Below the pieces are notes generated by a model. It did no database searches and had not been told where the DNA came from. It saw nothing but the letters and a program-made list of their open reading frames with translations. A stretch of 64,000 nucleotides of DNA, taken from NCBI RefSeq assembly GCF_900079725.1, contig NZ_LT599032.1, positions 4,026,054 through 4,090,053 on the forward strand, written 5' to 3'. This DNA comes from an uncultured Dysgonomonas sp. Its GTDB lineage: Bacteria > Bacteroidota > Bacteroidia > Bacteroidales > Dysgonomonadaceae. Numbering within the stretch: position 1 is the first letter of the stretch; every line of letters begins with the position of its first letter. This document shows positions 50,750 to 59,148 of the stretch, in pieces. The position numbers and the translations under genes were made by a program.

Positions 50750-52204
50750 TTATTTAATGTTTTCGAGAGTCTTTACCAGATAATCATAGAACTTGGTTAC
50801 TGTATCTATTTCTACAAACTCGTCAGGAGAGTGGGCGTTGAGAATTGTAGGGCCAAAGGAAACAATATCCAGTCCCGGTGTACTGCCCAGGATGATACCA
50901 CATTCCAGTCCGGCGTGTACAACCACTACGTGCGCTTTCTCCTTATACATGGTTTCGTATAGTTTAGCCATCATATTCAGTGTGTCCGATTGGGCATTAG
51001 GCTGCCATCCCGGATAACCGTTTTCGATGGAAACTTTCGCACCGGCAAGTGCAAATACGCTTTCCAGACTTGAGCAAATTTCGTCTTTACGGGATTCCGA
51101 AGAACTGCGGGCAAGGATCTTAGCTGCAATATGCCCTGATTCTGATTTGATGGATGCAAGGTTGGTGGAAGTTTCCACGATGCCTTCAAAATCGGTAAGC
51201 ATGCTGATTACACCATTTTGGCAACCAACTACAGCATTAATCAGGCTATCCTGTATTTCTTCAGGTATGAGCGTCTTCGGTAAGTCTGCTTTTGCAGCTT
51301 TGAAGGATAAGTTTTGCTCTACGGCTTTGTATTCTTCTTTGAAAATCTTTTCGTACGATTTCACTAGTTTCAGGAAGTCTTTTTCATCCTCTTCGGGAAG
51401 TGTCACGATGGCAACGGCTTCGCGAGGGATCGCATTGCGCAGCGAACCTCCGTCGATTGCCGAAAGACGTACTTCATAACTGCTTACAGCTTCTTTGAGG
51501 AAGTAGAACATAAGTTTGTTGGCATTGGCTCTGCCCAGATGTATTTCTGTTCCTGAGTGACCTCCTCTCAGGCCTTTCAGCGTGATTTTATAAGCTATAT
51601 CACCTTTTGGCACTTTTGCATCTTTGAATTCCCAGTCTGCATTTACATCTGCACCTCCGGCACAACCAACACAAAGTTCACCGATTTCTTCAGTGTCGAG
51701 GTTTAGTAAGATGCTACCCGAAAGAAATCCTTTCTTCAATCCCATAGCGCCTACCATGCCTACTTCTTCGTCGACGGTAAATAAAGCCTCGATTTTTCCG
51801 TGCTTTAGTTTTTTGTCTTCCAGAACGGCCATCATAGCTGCTGCACCGATACCGTTGTCAGAACCTAAAGTGGTTGATTTGGCTTTTACTTTGTTTCCGT
51901 CTATAACAGTTTCTATAGGGTCTTTAGTGAAATCATGCTTTACGTCAGAATTTTTCTGAGGAACCATATCCAGATGGGATTGCAGGATTACAACAGGAGC
52001 CTTCTCCATACCTTTTGTTGCAGGTTTGGTAATCAGTATATTACCCGTCTTGTCTTGCTTTACGTCCAGCCCGAGCGATTTACCAAAGTCGATGACAAAT
52101 TTAGTAACCTCTTTCATCTGGCCCGTAGGGCGTGGGATTTGAGTTAAATCGTAGAAGTGCTTCCACAATTGTTGCGGTTTTAGTTTAAGTATTTCTTTCG
52201 ACAT
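50750..52204 (-). CDS. pepD: Aminoacyl-histidine dipeptidase PepD
   Basis: A 484-residue M20-family dimetallic peptidase cleaving dipeptides such as carnosine-like substrates in the cytoplasm. Metal-site motifs: LQSHLDMVPQ (His, Asp), TTLGSDNGIGAA (Asp), VDEEVGMVGA (Glu-Glu), and LNLDTEE, with HAGLECGII and HSPDEFVE near the C-terminus. The length is that of PepD rather than shorter M20 peptidases. A TATCTTTG -7 element lies about 32 bp upstream. Confidence 0.95.
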   Translation of the reverse strand: MSKEILKLKPQQLWKHFYDLTQIPRPTGQMKEVTKFVIDFGKSLGLDVKQDKTGNILITKPATKGMEKAPVVILQSHLDMVPQKNSDVKHDFTKDPIETVIDGNKVKAKSTTLGSDNGIGAAAMMAVLEDKKLKHGKIEALFTVDEEVGMVGAMGLKKGFLSGSILLNLDTEEIGELCVGCAGGADVNADWEFKDAKVPKGDIAYKITLKGLRGGHSGTEIHLGRANANKLMFYFLKEAVSSYEVRLSAIDGGSLRNAIPREAVAIVTLPEEDEKDFLKLVKSYEKIFKEEYKAVEQNLSFKAAKADLPKTLIPEEIQDSLINAVVGCQNGVISMLTDFEGIVETSTNLASIKSESGHIAAKILARSSSESRKDEICSSLESVFALAGAKVSIENGYPGWQPNAQSDTLNMMAKLYETMYKEKAHVVVVHAGLECGIILGSTPGLDIVSFGPTILNAHSPDEFVEIDTVTKFYDYLVKTLENIK

Positions 52205-52235
52205 ACGATTATGTTTTAAAATTTACGAATAGTAA

Positions 52236-52243
52236 CAAAGATA
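52236..52243 (-). promoter_or_regulatory. -7 promoter element for pepD
   Basis: The minus strand reads TATCTTTG, 32 bp before the start at 52204. The -33 match is poor. Confidence 0.5.
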
Positions 52244-52340
52244 GAAAAATATCAGTGCAGATAATCAGTATGATCGATATTTTTAGATTATTTCTGAACA
52301 GATTGTTGACAATCTGTTTTCTCTGTTGTGGTAAATTATT

Positions 52341-53354
52341 CTATTTCTGTTTCTTTAAAGCCAGAGCCGCTATTCCGAATAATCCGCAAAGAATAACCCA
52401 TATGATGGATTGTAACGCAAACACCCCCGTCGCAAAGGCTGTGGCATTTAATTCGCTGACTCCATATAGCATCAATGAAGCTACTACTGCTATCTGCCAG
52501 GGGCCCAAGCCGCCGTTGGAGGGAATAATCATACTGAGACTACTCAGAGCAAAGGTTATCAGTCCGGCTGTAATGCCCAGATCTGCGGTGAAATCGAAGG
52601 CGTAGAACGTAATGTAAAAGTAAAAGAAATAGGAAGTCCAGATAGCAATTGAGCAAAGCAGCAGGCGTCCTTTGGTTTTCATTCTCCATATGGTTTTCAT
52701 GTCATTGGCCATGTTGGAGATGAAGCTTTTCACCTTCTTTACTATTATATTTTCTTTGAAGAACTTGAAAACTATATAGGTGGTGATAACTGCTGCAACA
52801 AGTGCTATATATAGAACAGGCGATTTTACAATCATCAGAATGATGTCCAGTGTTGATTTGCTTTGTTCCAGTTGAGTGATAAAAAATTGCATGTTTATCA
52901 GGAATGCGGCAAGGCAAATAACAATAACTGTTATCATATCGAATATACGGTCGAGGATCATAGTTCCGAATAACTTAGTGAACGGAATCTTCTCTTCTTT
53001 AGCCACCATACCGCATTTCCAGATTTCCCCGGCTCTGGGTATCGCAAAGTTTACAGCATATCCTCCGAGAATGGCGTATATAAGGGTCGATAATTTGGGC
53101 GTATATCCAAGTGGCTGAATAAATAATTCCCAACGGTAGCCTCTTATAATGTTGCCTAATAAGCCAAATATGAGAGAGGATAGAAGAATCAGCCAATTGG
53201 CATTTTTGAGGACAATCCACAATTCGGCTGGGTCTATTTTGCTGATAAGGTAATAAACGATGGCAATGCCCAGCAATAAAGGCAGTACTATCTTTACGAA
53301 AGTATTGAGTAATGATTTTTTCTTAGGGGTCGTTACTTCTGTCGATTCTTCCAT
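52341..53354 (-). CDS. Lysylphosphatidylglycerol synthase TM-region / flippase-like protein
   Basis: A 337-residue polytopic membrane protein (about 8 helices) of the UPF0104/LPG_synthase_TM family. GYAVNFAIPRAGEIWKCGMVAKEEKIPFTKLFGTMILDRIFDM is the family hallmark, and SLSMIIPSNGGLGPWQIAV occurs later. Such proteins lack the aminoacyl transferase domain and are presumed lipid or isoprenoid-linked glycan flippases. The substrate is unknown. An AGGTC palindrome lies 44 bp upstream. Confidence 0.85.
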   Translation of the reverse strand: MEESTEVTTPKKKSLLNTFVKIVLPLLLGIAIVYYLISKIDPAELWIVLKNANWLILLSSLIFGLLGNIIRGYRWELFIQPLGYTPKLSTLIYAILGGYAVNFAIPRAGEIWKCGMVAKEEKIPFTKLFGTMILDRIFDMITVIVICLAAFLINMQFFITQLEQSKSTLDIILMIVKSPVLYIALVAAVITTYIVFKFFKENIIVKKVKSFISNMANDMKTIWRMKTKGRLLLCSIAIWTSYFFYFYITFYAFDFTADLGITAGLITFALSSLSMIIPSNGGLGPWQIAVVASLMLYGVSELNATAFATGVFALQSIIWVILCGLFGIAALALKKQK

Positions 53355-53397
53355 TCGAATTGTAAAATTGTATTATCTTTATATAACAGTAGAAGTA

Positions 53398-53410
53398 AGG
53401 TCGCAGACCT
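53398..53410 (-). promoter_or_regulatory. Palindrome AGGTC-TGC-GACCT before the flippase-like gene
   Basis: On the minus strand AGGTCTGCGACCTTACTT. The adjacent 53411-53460 sequence aligns with 45707-45760 beside the ddl palindrome over about 50 bp. Five palindromes of this type are in the window. Confidence 0.6.
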
Positions 53411-53514
53411 ATTTATTACTTTCATATCTAAAACAACAATAGTCAGTTATAATTAAATAATGTTGCATAAGACACCTTCTTTTACTTATAAGCAAATTTT
53501 CAGTAATAAAACAC

Positions 53515-53522
53515 TACCTTTG
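53515..53522 (+). promoter_or_regulatory. -7 promoter element for ksgA
   Basis: TACCTTTG (TAnnTTTG), 31 bp before ATG 53553. The -33 is not clear. Confidence 0.5.
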
Positions 53523-53552
53523 CGCCTGCAAAGATAATCATAATTGTTAAGC

Positions 53553-54353
53553 ATGGCAGTAGTTAAAGCAAAGAAATTCTTAGGACAGCACTTTTTGAAA
53601 GACCTGGATATCGCCCGTCGTATTGCGGATACATTGGACGATTTTCCGGATGTACCTGTAATAGAAGTGGGCCCGGGGATGGGAGTGCTTACCCAATATC
53701 TGATAGAAAAGGAAAAGGAGCTTACTGTAGTGGAGCTGGATCGCGATTCGGTTCCATACCTTAATGAGCATTACCCGGCCTTGCGGGGACATATTATTGA
53801 AGATGATTTTCTTAAACTGGACTTGTTGAAAATATATGATAACCAGTTTTGTGTAATTGGTAATTATCCATATAATATTTCTTCCCAGATATTTTTTAAA
53901 GTACTTGATTATAAAAACCATATACCATGTTGTTCGGGAATGCTCCAGAAAGAAGTCGCCGAACGTATTGCCGCCAAACCCGGCGGGAAGATATACGGTA
54001 TATTAAGTGTACTGCTTCAGGCATGGTACGATATTGAATATCTTTTCACGGTCAGTGAGAAGGTGTTCGACCCTCCTCCGAAGGTGAAGTCGGCGGTGAT
54101 TAAGCTTGTCAGGAATAAACGCCAGAGTTTGGACTGTGATGAAAAATTGTTCAAAACAGTTGTAAAAACAGGATTTAATCAACGTCGTAAAACATTGAGG
54201 AACTCAATGAAGCCATTGCTCGGAAAAGATTGTGATGCTTATACCGATCCGATTTTTAATGAGCGACCCGAAAGGCTCTCGGTTGCAGATTTCGAAAAGC
54301 TGACAAATATTGTTGCCGCTTTTCTGCCCGGGAGACAAGAGGAGAGGAAATAG
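53553..54353 (+). CDS. rsmA/ksgA: 16S rRNA A1518/A1519 N6-dimethyltransferase
   Basis: A 266-residue SAM-dependent methyltransferase dimethylating two adenines in helix 45 of 16S rRNA during small-subunit maturation. Start ATG 53553 (MAVVKAKKFLGQHFL) is preferred over an in-frame TTG 9 bp upstream. Motifs: LGQHFLKD, VIEVGPGMGVLTQYL (motif I), NYPYNISSQIFFK (motif IV NLPY-type, here NYPY), and FNQRRKTLRNSMKP. Kasugamycin sensitivity depends on this enzyme in other bacteria. corA follows after 28 nt. Confidence 0.96.
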   Translation: MAVVKAKKFLGQHFLKDLDIARRIADTLDDFPDVPVIEVGPGMGVLTQYLIEKEKELTVVELDRDSVPYLNEHYPALRGHIIEDDFLKLDLLKIYDNQFCVIGNYPYNISSQIFFKVLDYKNHIPCCSGMLQKEVAERIAAKPGGKIYGILSVLLQAWYDIEYLFTVSEKVFDPPPKVKSAVIKLVRNKRQSLDCDEKLFKTVVKTGFNQRRKTLRNSMKPLLGKDCDAYTDPIFNERPERLSVADFEKLTNIVAAFLPGRQEERK

Positions 54354-54381
54354 AGTACACACCCTTTAAAAGAAAGCGCTC

Positions 54382-55326
54382 ATGTCGGAAGTAAAATTAT
54401 TTTACCATAAAGACAATGCTATAAGAATGAGCCGTAGCATTGAATTCCTGAAAACTACACCCATTAAAAACTTCCTTTGGATCGACCTGAACAATGTAGA
54501 TGAAGAAATAGAGAACGAACTGGAAGACTATCTGAAAATCTATATACAGGAAGAGGAAGAGATGGTCGAAATTGAGATGTCGTCGCGCTATATGGAGACT
54601 ACAGACTCTTTGGTAGTCAATTCGAATTTTTTGTTAAGCAATTTCGAAAGAGAACCGGTTTCTTTCATCCTCAAAAATAATATCCTGATTACCGTCCGTG
54701 GCGAAGACCTGACTTCTTTCCATGAAACGATAAAGAAGATATCTGCTAATCCAAAAATGTATCCGACAGGTTATCATGTTTTTGTGGCTATATTGGAGAC
54801 ACGGGTAGAAATAGACGCAGATATGGTGGAGGATATGACACAGGAGATTACAACCCTCAGTAATAGTATCAGTATTCAGGAAGCCGATGAAGAGCTTTTG
54901 ATGGAGATAAAGAACCTTCAGGAAAAGACAATGATGTTGCGTGAGAATATTATAGACAAACAGCGTGCTGTATCCAGTATGTTGAAAAGTGAACTGATGC
55001 CAAAGGAACTGCATGGCAGGATTACCATTCTTATTAAAGATATAAACTCCCTGCTCGAACATATCCGTTTCAGTTTCGACCGTCTGGATTACTTACAGGA
55101 TACTTTCCTCGGGTTTGTGAACATCGAGCAAAATAAGATTATCAAGATGTTTACCGTGATTTCCGTTATATTTATGCCGCCTACACTTATTGCCAGTATA
55201 TACGGGATGAACTTTGGCGATATGCCGGAACTGAGCTGGGAATTCGGGTATGCATTCTCAATCGGGCTGATGATATTCGCTGTGGCTGTTATTCTGATTT
55301 ATTTCAAGAAAAAGAAATGGCTTTGA
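54382..55326 (+). CDS. corA: CorA-type magnesium transporter
   Basis: A 314-residue Mg2+/Co2+ channel. A long cytoplasmic N-terminal domain with coiled helices is followed by the signature YGMNF (in LIASIYGMNFGDMP, about residues 273-286) between two C-terminal transmembrane helices and a short basic tail KKKKW. The pore motif GMN is intact. It forms a pentamer in the inner membrane in studied homologues. Likely cotranscribed with ksgA. Confidence 0.94.
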   Translation: MSEVKLFYHKDNAIRMSRSIEFLKTTPIKNFLWIDLNNVDEEIENELEDYLKIYIQEEEEMVEIEMSSRYMETTDSLVVNSNFLLSNFEREPVSFILKNNILITVRGEDLTSFHETIKKISANPKMYPTGYHVFVAILETRVEIDADMVEDMTQEITTLSNSISIQEADEELLMEIKNLQEKTMMLRENIIDKQRAVSSMLKSELMPKELHGRITILIKDINSLLEHIRFSFDRLDYLQDTFLGFVNIEQNKIIKMFTVISVIFMPPTLIASIYGMNFGDMPELSWEFGYAFSIGLMIFAVAVILIYFKKKKWL

Positions 55327-55349
55327 TTATAGCATAGGTCATGTGATAT

Positions 55350-55386
55350 AAAAACGCATAAAAGACGGTCTTTTATGCGTTTTTCT
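55350..55386. terminator. Bidirectional terminator between corA and ppk2
   Basis: AAAACGCATAAAAGA (55351-55365) and TCTTTTATGCGTTTT (55369-55383) form a 15-bp stem with a 3-nt loop. It lies between convergent genes. Confidence 0.9.
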
Positions 55387-55414
55387 TATTTTCTGAATTC
55401 TCTATTCTGTTCCT

Positions 55415-56407
55415 CTACGACTTTCTTATCTTTCTGTCGGATTTGGCGGCTTGCTTATCTTTTATTGTTTTTATTTTCGCAGCCTTTGGGGGTCTCGGCG
55501 AAGTTTTGGGCTTTTCCGCTTCAGTGTTTTGGGGTGCCAGAATTTTTTTTGCTGCTTCTAATTCTTGCTTAGCAGTCTCTGTTAATACAGGATAATGTAA
55601 TTTCAGATCGTTGATCCTGTCACAGATAATTTCTCCTACTGCATATCGCATAAACCATTTGTTATCGGCCGGGATTACATACCATGGGGCATCTTCGGTA
55701 GATGTATGGGTGAGCATATCGGAATATGCTTTCATATAATCGTCCCAGTGTTCGCGCTCTTTGAGGTCCGATGCAGAGAATTTCCAGTTTTTTGATTCAT
55801 CGTCAAGCCTTGCCAGAAAACGCTTCTCTTGCTCTTCGTGTGATACATTGAGGAAGAATTTAAGTATTATGGTTCCGTTTTCGGTCAGGTGGCGTTCAAG
55901 GTCGTTGATCTGCTTGTAACGCTTTTTCCAGAACTTGTCGTCAATATCTTCTATTTTGTTGATTTTTGGTAATTTTCCGTTCAATACTATTGATGGGTGC
56001 ACTTTGGCAACCAATACATCTTCATAGTGCGAACGATTGAATATACCGATCCTTCCGCGCTCGGGCAAGCATTTATAGATTCTCCACAGATAATCATGGT
56101 CGAGTTCTTCTGCCGATGGTTGTTTAAAAGAATATACCTGGCATCCCTGCGGATTAATACCCGACATTACATGCTTTACTGTACCATCTTTTCCGGCGGC
56201 ATCCATCGCCTGAAAAATAACAAGGACGGAATAGCGATCCTGAGCATAGAGTTTATCCTGGAGCTTTGCCAGTTTTTCTGTATTTTCGGTCAGTAATCTT
56301 TCTGCTTCGTCTTTTTTTAATCCGGCAGTGTAGCCTGTTTGATAATCGGAGACTTTGTGTTTTTCTCCGGGCTTAGCGATTATTTTCTTCAGAACATCTT
56401 TTTTCAT
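55415..56407 (-). CDS. ppk2: PPK2-family polyphosphate:nucleotide phosphotransferase
   Basis: A 330-residue kinase using polyphosphate to phosphorylate nucleoside mono- or diphosphates. Walker A FQAMDAAGKDGTVKHV (65-80), NPQGCQVYSFKQPS, and the FNRSHYEDVLVAKVH motif (123-137) define the PPK2 fold. The extreme C-terminus (about 280-330) is Lys/Pro/Ala-rich and low complexity (KTSPRPPKAAKIKTIKDKQ), an extension beyond the enzyme core that may bind polyphosphate or nucleic acid. The PPK2 class cannot be fixed by eye. A Ppx/GppA-family phosphatase lies at the window's start. Confidence 0.9.
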   Translation of the reverse strand: MKKDVLKKIIAKPGEKHKVSDYQTGYTAGLKKDEAERLLTENTEKLAKLQDKLYAQDRYSVLVIFQAMDAAGKDGTVKHVMSGINPQGCQVYSFKQPSAEELDHDYLWRIYKCLPERGRIGIFNRSHYEDVLVAKVHPSIVLNGKLPKINKIEDIDDKFWKKRYKQINDLERHLTENGTIILKFFLNVSHEEQEKRFLARLDDESKNWKFSASDLKEREHWDDYMKAYSDMLTHTSTEDAPWYVIPADNKWFMRYAVGEIICDRINDLKLHYPVLTETAKQELEAAKKILAPQNTEAEKPKTSPRPPKAAKIKTIKDKQAAKSDRKIRKS

Positions 56408-56419
56408 AATGGCGCTTTT

Positions 56420-57211
56420 TTACAATGTAATATATATTCCAATAAACATACAAATGGAGAATATTGTTGCATTTATCAGTAACCCATGTCTGAATTTCAG
56501 CCTTTTGTATATAATAGCTACTCCTAATAAAATACCAATTATACTACAAATACTTTTAAGGACAAGAAACCAATCGGGATACATGAAGAAGTATAGTATT
56601 CCACCAAAGTGTTGAGAATATAATCTGCTTACAGCAAGATACAGCCAACCGGAATTGAATCCAATCATTAATACACCCAACTGTTTATTGTATTTGGCAG
56701 GACTTATTGTCTGGTATTTTTTCTTGATATCCAATACCATCAAATAATCATGTTCTCTTTCCTGTATGATTTCAAATCCCAGTTTCAGATACATTCCCGC
56801 AGCATAATTATTCTTGTCTACACTCAGGGATGTTTGTTTGTAACCTTCTTTGCGAAGGTGTTCTATCATCCTTGACATTAACAGTGTACCGTAGCCCTGA
56901 TTCCTGTATTCTTTGAGTAATGAGATCGCAAATTCAGGAGTTTCATTATCTATATTTCCAAAGCCTTTTACTTCTCCTGCCAGAATGCGAGTCCATACTG
57001 CACCTATTATCTTGCCGTTGAGTACGGCTACCAGGCAATAGTCATCTTTCAGTTTGCCAAAATCGTGTATATAAGCGTCTATTTCCGGTCTCTTGATTAT
57101 ATCGTATGGTAGAGGCGCGGAGCCTTCGTCCTGATAAATTGCTTCATATAGCATACTTTCAAGAACAAAGAACTCCTCTCTTTTTATTTCCCTTACCGAT
57201 ATTCTTTCCAA
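56420..57211 (-). CDS. GNAT acetyltransferase fused to C-terminal membrane helices
   Basis: A 263-residue protein. The first ~160 residues are a GNAT N-acetyltransferase (IREIKREEFF..., acetyl-CoA-binding LKEYRNQGYGTLLMSRMIEHL, about 95-120, and YLKLGFEIIQEREHDYLMVLDI). The rest (about 175-263) has about three hydrophobic segments: VLMIGFNSGWLYLAV, LVLKSICSIIGILLGVAIIY and LINATIFSICMFIGIYITL. A membrane-tethered acetyltransferase is unusual. Its start is 1 nt from the gamma-CA gene stop (57213), so the two are probably coupled. The substrate is unknown. Confidence 0.82.
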   Translation of the reverse strand: MERISVREIKREEFFVLESMLYEAIYQDEGSAPLPYDIIKRPEIDAYIHDFGKLKDDYCLVAVLNGKIIGAVWTRILAGEVKGFGNIDNETPEFAISLLKEYRNQGYGTLLMSRMIEHLRKEGYKQTSLSVDKNNYAAGMYLKLGFEIIQEREHDYLMVLDIKKKYQTISPAKYNKQLGVLMIGFNSGWLYLAVSRLYSQHFGGILYFFMYPDWFLVLKSICSIIGILLGVAIIYKRLKFRHGLLINATIFSICMFIGIYITL

Positions 57212-57212
57212 G

Positions 57213-57734
57213 TTATTCTTCTTCTTTGAACCAGCCCGAATACATCAGGTAATTCTTTGCAATCTTCTGATTCATTTCCTTAGCCTGTTCCGGATCTACT
57301 TTTTTTACAAATTTGGCAGGTACACCGGCATAAATACTACCCGGTTCTACCTGTGTACCGCTAAGCACAACTGAGCCTGCCGCTATTATTGCACCTTCGC
57401 CGATGACTGCATGATCGAGAATGATAGCTCCCATACCTATTAACGCGCCATTTTCTATTTTAGCTCCATGTATGACTACATTGTGTCCTACAGAAACATC
57501 ATCGCCAATCTCTACTACCGACTTTTGATATAATGTATGCAGTACACTGCCATCCTGGATATTTACACGGTCTCCGATACGGATGGAATTTACATCACCA
57601 CGCAGTACGGTGCTGAACCATACACTGCAATCGTCTCCTATAACTACATCGCCGATGATTGTTGCATTCTCGGCCAGATATGTATTTTTTCCTATTTCGG
57701 GTGTGAACCCTCTAACTTCTTTAATTAATGCCAT
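57213..57734 (-). CDS. Gamma-carbonic anhydrase family protein
   Basis: A 173-residue left-handed beta-helix protein built of hexapeptide repeats (ATIIGDVVIGDDCSVWFSTVLRGDVNSIRIG...). The three zinc-ligand histidines are placed at H66 (VLHTL), H84 and H89 (SVGHNVVIHG). These YrdA/PaaY-type proteins may be carbonic anhydrases or cysteine-related acyltransferase-like proteins; activity is not provable from sequence. It overlaps the TlpA gene by 14 bp and precedes the GNAT gene, suggesting one operon. Confidence 0.9.
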   Translation of the reverse strand: MALIKEVRGFTPEIGKNTYLAENATIIGDVVIGDDCSVWFSTVLRGDVNSIRIGDRVNIQDGSVLHTLYQKSVVEIGDDVSVGHNVVIHGAKIENGALIGMGAIILDHAVIGEGAIIAAGSVVLSGTQVEPGSIYAGVPAKFVKKVDPEQAKEMNQKIAKNYLMYSGWFKEEE

Positions 57735-59148
57735 TGTTATTTATATAATAATCGAAAAGTTTTTCCAAGTTTTGTTCGCTTACTTTTTTTGCTATGATTG
57801 TTTTGTTTTTATTTAAAACGAAGACAGCCGGAATACCTGATGTGTCATAATAAATCCAGTATTGGGATTTATATTCAGGGTCGGCACAATTTATCCAATC
57901 GCCGATGTTTTTGCTTTTTACAAACTTTTCCCATTCTTGTTTATCATGGCTCAAATTGATAGTTACTACCTTAAGCCCTTTATCTTTATATTTTGCATAC
58001 AGTTTGTCGTGAAGCTCGGGTGTGGCTGTTTGACAATGTCCACAACTTGGACTATAAAAATATAAGAGTAAATATTCCGCATCAATATCATTTGTATTGA
58101 TAGTATCGCCATCAAGGCTTTGCAAAGTCAGATTATGAGCTTTCATCCCGATACGGTTGTTTTTAATTAGCTCGTATTGTCTCCGCAATTCCGAATTCTG
58201 GGCACTATCGATCCAAGCTATATCTCTGTCGAAAATATAATCTTCAGCCAGACGAGCCCAGATATTTTCATCACCCATGCGCAGGCTCTTTAGTGATTCG
58301 TTTGTTAGTTTCGACAGCATCTCTTTAAAACAAAATTCATTTCCTTTTGTTTTGGCTACAAGTCTGCTAGCAGCACTGGCAACCGAATCGGGCACCTGAT
58401 CTACCCAATGTTGCAGATATGTATCTATATGGCTGTCCATATAGTTGGTCGACCATAGACGGGGATCGGTAAGGTCTATATTGTCAAAGAAATGCAGTTT
58501 ACCATATTCTCTGTTTTCTTGGAATTCTTTCCCGTCTTTTGGCTGCTTGTAAGGTAATGTAACAGCTTCCGTACCTTTAAGAAAAATTCCGAACCAGTTA
58601 TCTTTATTATCTTCTATAGTTTTCCGGATATAAGCCTGTGTATTTTCATCCAACTTTAGTATTTCTGTATCAAGGTCTTTTCTTTTTTGAGCTGCAATAG
58701 AGGTGTCTTCAAGCTGTTTCTCCAGTTTGCTTCGTTCTATATCTCTTTTTTGGATGTTATCCAAGTATGCCCACAATAGTTTGGTGCTGTTGCTGCCCGT
58801 TACAGTACTTTTTGTAAAGTCTTCTTCGTTTATATATAGATGGATATCATCTTCTCCTTTATCGAGAAGGAGGTCTATGCGAAAGTCTGGCTTGATGAAA
58901 ATGAAATATTGCCCCGCAGTTAATCCTTCCGGAATGCTAATCTTGGCTTTTCCCTCGCTGGAGAGCTGTACCGAATCGCGTGCATAGGTAGTACCTTTCC
59001 AATAGTAGCCTAGGTACAGCATGTTGTTTTTTTGAGATGGAATGTTTGCATCAAGGTGAAAGCTCGCTTCGTCTTTGTTTGTGTTTTTTTGAGCCTCCGC
59101 TTTGAATACAAAGAGGAGGCTTATAAGGATCAATATATTATATTTCAT
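57721..59148 (-). CDS. TlpA-family thioredoxin-fold protein with DUF4369/DUF5106-like N-terminal domains
   Basis: A 475-residue exported protein (signal peptide MKYNILILISLLFVFKAEAQ). An N-terminal DUF4369-like beta domain (DANIPSQKNNMLYLGYYWKG..., about 30-130) and a helical DUF5106-like middle (about 130-330) precede a thioredoxin domain with active-site Cys369-Gly-His-Cys372 (SPSCGHCQTATPELHDKLY). The type is common in Bacteroidota as a periplasmic thiol-disulfide reductase, perhaps with cytochrome or surface-protein clients. Its start overlaps the aminopeptidase gene by 11 bp. Confidence 0.9.
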   Translation of the reverse strand: MKYNILILISLLFVFKAEAQKNTNKDEASFHLDANIPSQKNNMLYLGYYWKGTTYARDSVQLSSEGKAKISIPEGLTAGQYFIFIKPDFRIDLLLDKGEDDIHLYINEEDFTKSTVTGSNSTKLLWAYLDNIQKRDIERSKLEKQLEDTSIAAQKRKDLDTEILKLDENTQAYIRKTIEDNKDNWFGIFLKGTEAVTLPYKQPKDGKEFQENREYGKLHFFDNIDLTDPRLWSTNYMDSHIDTYLQHWVDQVPDSVASAASRLVAKTKGNEFCFKEMLSKLTNESLKSLRMGDENIWARLAEDYIFDRDIAWIDSAQNSELRRQYELIKNNRIGMKAHNLTLQSLDGDTINTNDIDAEYLLLYFYSPSCGHCQTATPELHDKLYAKYKDKGLKVVTINLSHDKQEWEKFVKSKNIGDWINCADPEYKSQYWIYYDTSGIPAVFVLNKNKTIIAKKVSEQNLEKLFDYYINNNGIN

